Shown here piece after piece: positions 35,132 to 38,577 of a DNA stretch of 38,577 nt (its first letter is position 1; each line of letters starts with the position of its first letter). Below the pieces are notes generated by a model. It ran no database searches. It saw only the letters and a list, made by a program, of their open reading frames with translations, and was not told where the DNA came from. The stretch spans positions 1-38,577 of the forward strand of contig CAINUX010000267.1 of the NCBI GenBank assembly GCA_903853895.1, in the 5' to 3' direction. The DNA comes from an uncultured beta proteobacterium. Lineage in GTDB: Bacteria; Pseudomonadota; Gammaproteobacteria; Burkholderiales; Burkholderiaceae_C. The position numbers and the translations under genes are program-made.

Positions 35132-35878
35132 TCAAGGCAATTGCGCCCCTCCCATACGGCCAGCAATCACTTCGGCACGGCTGGCCAGGTACCCGGAGTT
35201 CGGCAATTTTTCGTAGTAGCGCGGACGCGGCAGCATGACAGCCAGCCGCGCGGCCTCATACGAACTCAGTTGCGAGGCCGGCTTGCGAAAGTAATGCTGG
35301 GCCGCCGCCTCGGCACCAAAAACCCCTTCGCCCCACTCCACACTGTTGAGATAAATTTCCAGAATGCGCTGCTTGCTCAGCATGTGCTCCAGCATCAGCG
35401 TCAGCACAAACTCCTGGCCCTTGCGCAAGAGCGTGCGCTCGCCGGACAAAAACAGGTTTTTGGCCAGCTGCTGGGTGATGGTGGAGCCGCCTACCACCTT
35501 GGGTGGCTTGGGTGCGGGCTTGCCCGGCGCGGCCTTGGCGGGGGGCTTCTGGTTGGCGGCTTTTTGTTCGGCCCTGGCGTTTTTTTCCCAGGCCTTTTCC
35601 AATGCGTCCCAGTCCACGCCCTCGTGGTTGGTGAAACCGTCATCTTCCGACGCGATCACCGCGCGCTTGAGGTTGTTGGAAATCTGGCTGTAGGCCACCC
35701 ACTGCTGGCGCCAGCGTAAGCTGCCTTTTTCGGTGGCCACGCGCCAGGCTTCCGATCGCTGGAAACTGGTCGACTGCGGGGCCACCACCACCATGGCGGC
35801 GATGCGCGCCACAAAGTACAGCTGCAAGCCCAGCAACGCGATCAGCAAAAGCCCCAGCCAACGTGCCAGCGGTTTCAT
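35132..35878 (-). CDS. mtgA: Monofunctional peptidoglycan glycosyltransferase
   Basis: GT51 enzyme that polymerises lipid II glycan strands at the inner membrane. It has 248 residues. A membrane anchor lies at 8-30. The catalytic glutamate is Glu78 in ASEDDGFTNHEGVDW, and GGSTITQQLAKNLFLSGERTLLRKGQEF (130-157) and ILEIYLNSVEWGEGVFGAEAAA follow. Between the first two motifs is a Lys/Pro/Ala-rich insert (about 100-128). Its ATG overlaps the tonB-like stop as ATGA. It functionally complements the dcw genes at the other end of the window. Confidence 0.95.
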   Translation of the reverse strand: MKPLARWLGLLLIALLGLQLYFVARIAAMVVVAPQSTSFQRSEAWRVATEKGSLRWRQQWVAYSQISNNLKRAVIASEDDGFTNHEGVDWDALEKAWEKNARAEQKAANQKPPAKAAPGKPAPKPPKVVGGSTITQQLAKNLFLSGERTLLRKGQEFVLTLMLEHMLSKQRILEIYLNSVEWGEGVFGAEAAAQHYFRKPASQLSSYEAARLAVMLPRPRYYEKLPNSGYLASRAEVIAGRMGGAQLP

Positions 35879-36741
35879 TTCTGTTGCGTGGAGATGGAGG
35901 CTTCCAGCGTTTCGTCGCGGGTGAACTTGAAGCGCGAGACCACCAGAATCTGGTCAGCCTGGCGGCGCATGGCGGGGCCGAAGTGGCCAAACGGGCCGGC
36001 CGACCGGGCGATGGCCGCCGCATGGCGATCCAGTGTGCGGTTGCCCGAGCTTTCGACCACTTCGGTGTCCAGGACGCGGCCGTTATGGTTGACCGTGACG
36101 ATCATCGTGAGCTCGCCATAGAGCTTCTTTCCGCCGGACTGCGGGAAGTTTTCCGTGCCCTTGTCTTCGATGGCGTGGCGCAGCGCGTCGTAATAGACGG
36201 CATACACCTCTTCACGCGCGGCGGGGCTGATGTAGCGTTTTTTGGGCCGCGCATTTTCCTGGTTGATGCGCCGCTCTATCTCGGCCAGTATCTTCACCAG
36301 CTGGCGCCGTTTTTCTTCGCGCTCCATCTGTTCGGCCTTGGTCGCCGCTTGCTGTGGGTCGGGCGGGGGCAAGGCCCTGAGTTGACTCTTGACTTGGGCC
36401 AGCAACAGCGTTTGTTGCTCGTGCAGGGTTTCCAGTTTGCGAGCAGATTCTTCGTCGGAAGAATCGCCAAAGTCGGTCAGTAACGAGGGGGGCAAGGGGC
36501 TGGTGGCCCGGCCCTTTTCGGCGTCGCCACCACCGGCCAATGAGGTCTGGGCAATGGCCTTGGCCTTGTCGGGCTTTTCGTTAGTCTTGGCATTGACCAG
36601 AATAACTTCCATGGGTGTGTCTTCAAACACCCGGTTGAAGGATTCGGGGTCGACAAAGCGGATGGTCAACAGCACCGCGTGCACCGCGACGGATGCCAGC
36701 AGGGCGAGCTGAAGGGTGCTGAGGGACCGCAGGCGTTTCAC
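35875..36741 (-). CDS. TonB-like energy transducer
   Basis: A 288-residue protein with one N-terminal membrane segment (about 10-27, LQLALLASVAVHAVLLTI), a long periplasmic charged region with a coiled coil (LHEQQTLLLAQVKSQL ... EQMEREEKRRQLVKILAEIERRI), and a C-terminal TonB domain (ALRHAIEDKGTENFP...GELTMIVTVNHNGRVLDTEVVESSGNRTLDRHAAAIARSAGPFGHF). The Pro-rich Lys-Pro/Glu-Pro linker of classical TonB is absent, so the partner system is uncertain; no exbB/exbD is adjacent. The start is GTG, overlapping the ribonuclease stop (GTGA). Confidence 0.85.
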   Translation of the reverse strand: MKRLRSLSTLQLALLASVAVHAVLLTIRFVDPESFNRVFEDTPMEVILVNAKTNEKPDKAKAIAQTSLAGGGDAEKGRATSPLPPSLLTDFGDSSDEESARKLETLHEQQTLLLAQVKSQLRALPPPDPQQAATKAEQMEREEKRRQLVKILAEIERRINQENARPKKRYISPAAREEVYAVYYDALRHAIEDKGTENFPQSGGKKLYGELTMIVTVNHNGRVLDTEVVESSGNRTLDRHAAAIARSAGPFGHFGPAMRRQADQILVVSRFKFTRDETLEASISTQQK

Positions 36742-38577
36742 GAAGCAGAATTTTCGCTGGCAGAAGTGTCGATCGGCTCGCTGACATCGACCGCGATGGC
36801 AATCGGGCCGGAGACTTCGTCGTCTTCCGTCTCGTCCTCCGCGCTGTCCACTGCATCTTGCGCGGCAACCGGAGTGTCCAGCCGTTCCACCACGGTGCCG
36901 TGGATGTCCAGCGTGATCAGGTCCATATCGCCCAAGCGGACCCGCACCCGGGCACCGCGTGGCAGGTTTTGCCCGCCCATGACTGGCAGCACCAGTGGCA
37001 GGGTGTCAGCGCGCACCATGTTCTCCTTGAAGAAACTGGCTTCCAGCTCTGTGATGCCGTTTTGCTGCAAGTATTTGAGCGTCCAGAAGCGCTCCATGGC
37101 GCCTTGGTAGCCGTTGTAGGCGCTGTAGGCCTCATCAAAACTGGAGATGATGGAAAACAGGCTGGCGTCCTTGGGCTTGAAGGGCGCGGCCAGCGCCGCC
37201 GTCTTGCCGTGCTGCACGCAGGCAATGATTTGCCACTGGTTGACCAGGTCGGTATAGCGGCGCAGCGGCGAGCTGCTCCAGGCATAGCTCTTGACGCCGA
37301 TGCCGGCATGCGGCAGGGCCTTGGTGCCCATGCGCACCTTGACGCCGGGCGCCAGGCTGGCCTGGCTGCGGTAGATGCCGGGCACGCCCAACTCGGCCAT
37401 CCAGCTGCCCCAGGTGCTGTTGGCCAGGATCATGGCCTCGGCCACGATCAGGTCCAGTGGCGCGCCACGTTGGCGAGTGCTGATTTGCACGGTCTCAGAG
37501 CCTTGCGGTTCGGCGCCGTCGTTGCCCACGAGTCTGAAGTTGTAGTCGGGGCGGTTGAAGGTCTCGGGCTTGCCGCGTACGATCTCGCGCTTGGCCTTCA
37601 GGTCCTTTGCCAGGCGGTATAAAAACGATAGCTGTTCACGTAGCGCCGGCAGGGGCTGGGGCTCATTTTCATGGTTAAAGCAGGGGTCCAGCAGCCACGG
37701 CTCGGTCACGATGGCGTCCAGCTGGTCGTGGCGCAGGTTGTGGGCAATGCTGACGCGCTCGATGCGCGATTCGTGCCCCTTGATCTCCAGCGTGGCCTCA
37801 TCCAGCGTTACGTACAGCGACAGCGCCGGGCAGTCGCGCCCGGCCTGTAGCGTGTAGGTCTGCACCAGCGCGTCGGGCAGCATCGTCACCTTGTAGCCCG
37901 GCATGTAGACCGTGGACAGGCGGGTGCGGCCAATCTGGTCCACCGCGTCGCCGGGCTGGATCGCCAGTCCCGGTGCGGCGATGTGGATGCCCACCGTGAT
38001 GGTACCGCTGCCCAGGCCCTGCACCGACAGGGCGTCGTCGATTTCAGTGGTCTGCGAGTCATCAATCGAGAAGGCCTGTGCGCCGGACAGCGGCAGATCG
38101 GTTTCGTTGATTGCCGCCGCCGCCAGCGTGGGAAAGCCCGTGCCCTTGGGAAAGTTCTCCAGCAAAAAGCGCTTCCAGTGGAACAGGTAGGGCGAGGCGA
38201 TGGCGCCCGACTTTTGCAGCAATTCCAGGGGTGCGGTGTGGGTGGCGCGAGCCGCCTCGACCACGGCCTTGTACTCGGGCGCGTTCTTGTCGGGCTTGAA
38301 CAAAATCTTGTACAGCTGCTCGCGCACCGGCTCGGGGCACTGGCCCCCACCCAGCTCGGTGGCCCACTGTGTGATCTGCAGGGCCACGAGCTTCTTCTTC
38401 TCGATGGCGGCCAGGGCCTGGGCGATCACATCGGCGGATGCCTTGCGAAAGCGCCCCTTGCCAGCGCGACGAAAGTAATGCGGTGACTCGAACAGCCGAA
38501 ACAGCATCGCTGCCTGCTCGGACAGCGGCGCCTGGGCCGAGAAATAGTCGCGCGCCAGGTCGGCAAATCCAAACTCC
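36738..38577 (-). CDS. RNase II/R-family exoribonuclease (RNB domain), 5' end outside window
   Basis: A 3'-to-5' processive exoribonuclease. The frame is open to the right edge (residues EFGFADLARDYFSAQAPLSEQAA precede the Met at 38507), so the start lies beyond 38577. The RNB active-site motif is FSIDDSQTTEIDDALSV (about 145-161 from that Met), of the IDD-x3-T-E-IDD type, and the second RNB block is SSPLRRYTDLVNQWQI. The C-terminal S1-like part is short (GARVRVRLGDMDLITLDIHGTVVERL) and is followed by an acidic tail rich in Glu/Asp/Ser. A copy of the 49-bp repeat lies antisense in the middle. It leads an operon with tonB and mtgA. Confidence 0.88.
   Translation of the reverse strand, partial: EFGFADLARDYFSAQAPLSEQAAMLFRLFESPHYFRRAGKGRFRKASADVIAQALAAIEKKKLVALQITQWATELGGGQCPEPVREQLYKILFKPDKNAPEYKAVVEAARATHTAPLELLQKSGAIASPYLFHWKRFLLENFPKGTGFPTLAAAAINETDLPLSGAQAFSIDDSQTTEIDDALSVQGLGSGTITVGIHIAAPGLAIQPGDAVDQIGRTRLSTVYMPGYKVTMLPDALVQTYTLQAGRDCPALSLYVTLDEATLEIKGHESRIERVSIAHNLRHDQLDAIVTEPWLLDPCFNHENEPQPLPALREQLSFLYRLAKDLKAKREIVRGKPETFNRPDYNFRLVGNDGAEPQGSETVQISTRQRGAPLDLIVAEAMILANSTWGSWMAELGVPGIYRSQASLAPGVKVRMGTKALPHAGIGVKSYAWSSSPLRRYTDLVNQWQIIACVQHGKTAALAAPFKPKDASLFSIISSFDEAYSAYNGYQGAMERFWTLKYLQQNGITELEASFFKENMVRADTLPLVLPVMGGQNLPRGARVRVRLGDMDLITLDIHGTVVERLDTPVAAQDAVDSAEDETEDDEVSGPIAIAVDVSEPIDTSASENSAS
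37616..37664 (+). repeat. 49-bp interspersed repeat, copy 9 (in the RNB ribonuclease gene, antisense)
   Basis: On the plus strand: GGTAT at 1-5, the A-run, AGC at 15-17 and GCAGGGGCTGGGGCTC at 34-49, then ATTTT. It is diverged but keeps the exact spacing. The gene on the minus strand reads through it as roughly ENEPQPLPALREQLSFLYR, between the RNB active-site block and the C-terminal motif. Confidence 0.6.

Overview
This 38.6 kb window is bacterial chromosome from a betaproteobacterium of the order Burkholderiales, most likely family Comamonadaceae (Rhodoferax-like). The evidence is the gene order, the protein sequences (FtsZ starting MAIEMI and ending IPAFLRKQAD, a DksA with a single zinc-finger cysteine, a DUF484-xerC pair, hslVU next to a STAS protein) and GC-rich codon use. 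The genus is inferred from memory of these features; no search was run. There is no prophage, transposase, CRISPR array, rRNA or tRNA, and no gene-free gap exceeds about 290 bp.

Layout. 1-217 is the 3' part of the RNase P RNA gene. 269-697 is a two-CBS-domain protein. On the minus strand lie a degenerate-looking pseudouridine synthase homologue and a metallo-beta-lactamase-fold hydrolase (694-2753). Reading rightwards come dapF, a DUF484 gene and xerC (an order also found in E. coli), the rRNA methyltransferase rlmI, a COG0523 GTPase, dksA with a very long basic tail, a STAS protein and the HslVU protease. From 13202 to 31682 is a complete division and cell wall (dcw) cluster: mraZ-rsmH-ftsL-ftsI-murE-murF-mraY-murD-ftsW-murG-murC-ddl-ftsQ-ftsA-ftsZ-lpxC. 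It is almost entirely tied together by ATGA or TGATG stop/start overlaps, and a repeated AGTGC operator consistent with MraZ autoregulation precedes it. A 58-residue membrane protein follows lpxC. The rest is on the minus strand: ruvC, a CdsA-like cytidylyltransferase with a PlsC-like acyltransferase, a GNAT acetyltransferase, and a tightly overlapping ribonuclease-tonB-mtgA operon running off the right edge.

How the genes work together. dapF makes the meso-diaminopimelate used by MurE. MurC to MurF, Ddl, MraY and MurG make lipid II. FtsW, FtsI and MtgA polymerise and cross-link it, and FtsA, FtsQ, FtsL and FtsZ direct this to the septum. LpxC commits to lipid A, and CdsA/PlsC supply phospholipid precursors.

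Most unusual content. (1) A 49-bp interspersed repeat occurs nine times with perfectly constant internal spacing; eight copies lie in coding sequence, read in all three sense frames or antisense, and the ninth abuts the ruvC start codon. One copy forms the murC/ddl junction. (2) Two copies of a roughly 93-bp long-hairpin element, with a conserved 46-nt core and different but self-complementary arms, bracket the GNAT gene in inverted orientation. (3) MraZ-box-like repeats with exact 10-bp periodicity overlap a candidate promoter. (4) A pseudouridine synthase homologue appears to lack the catalytic aspartate.
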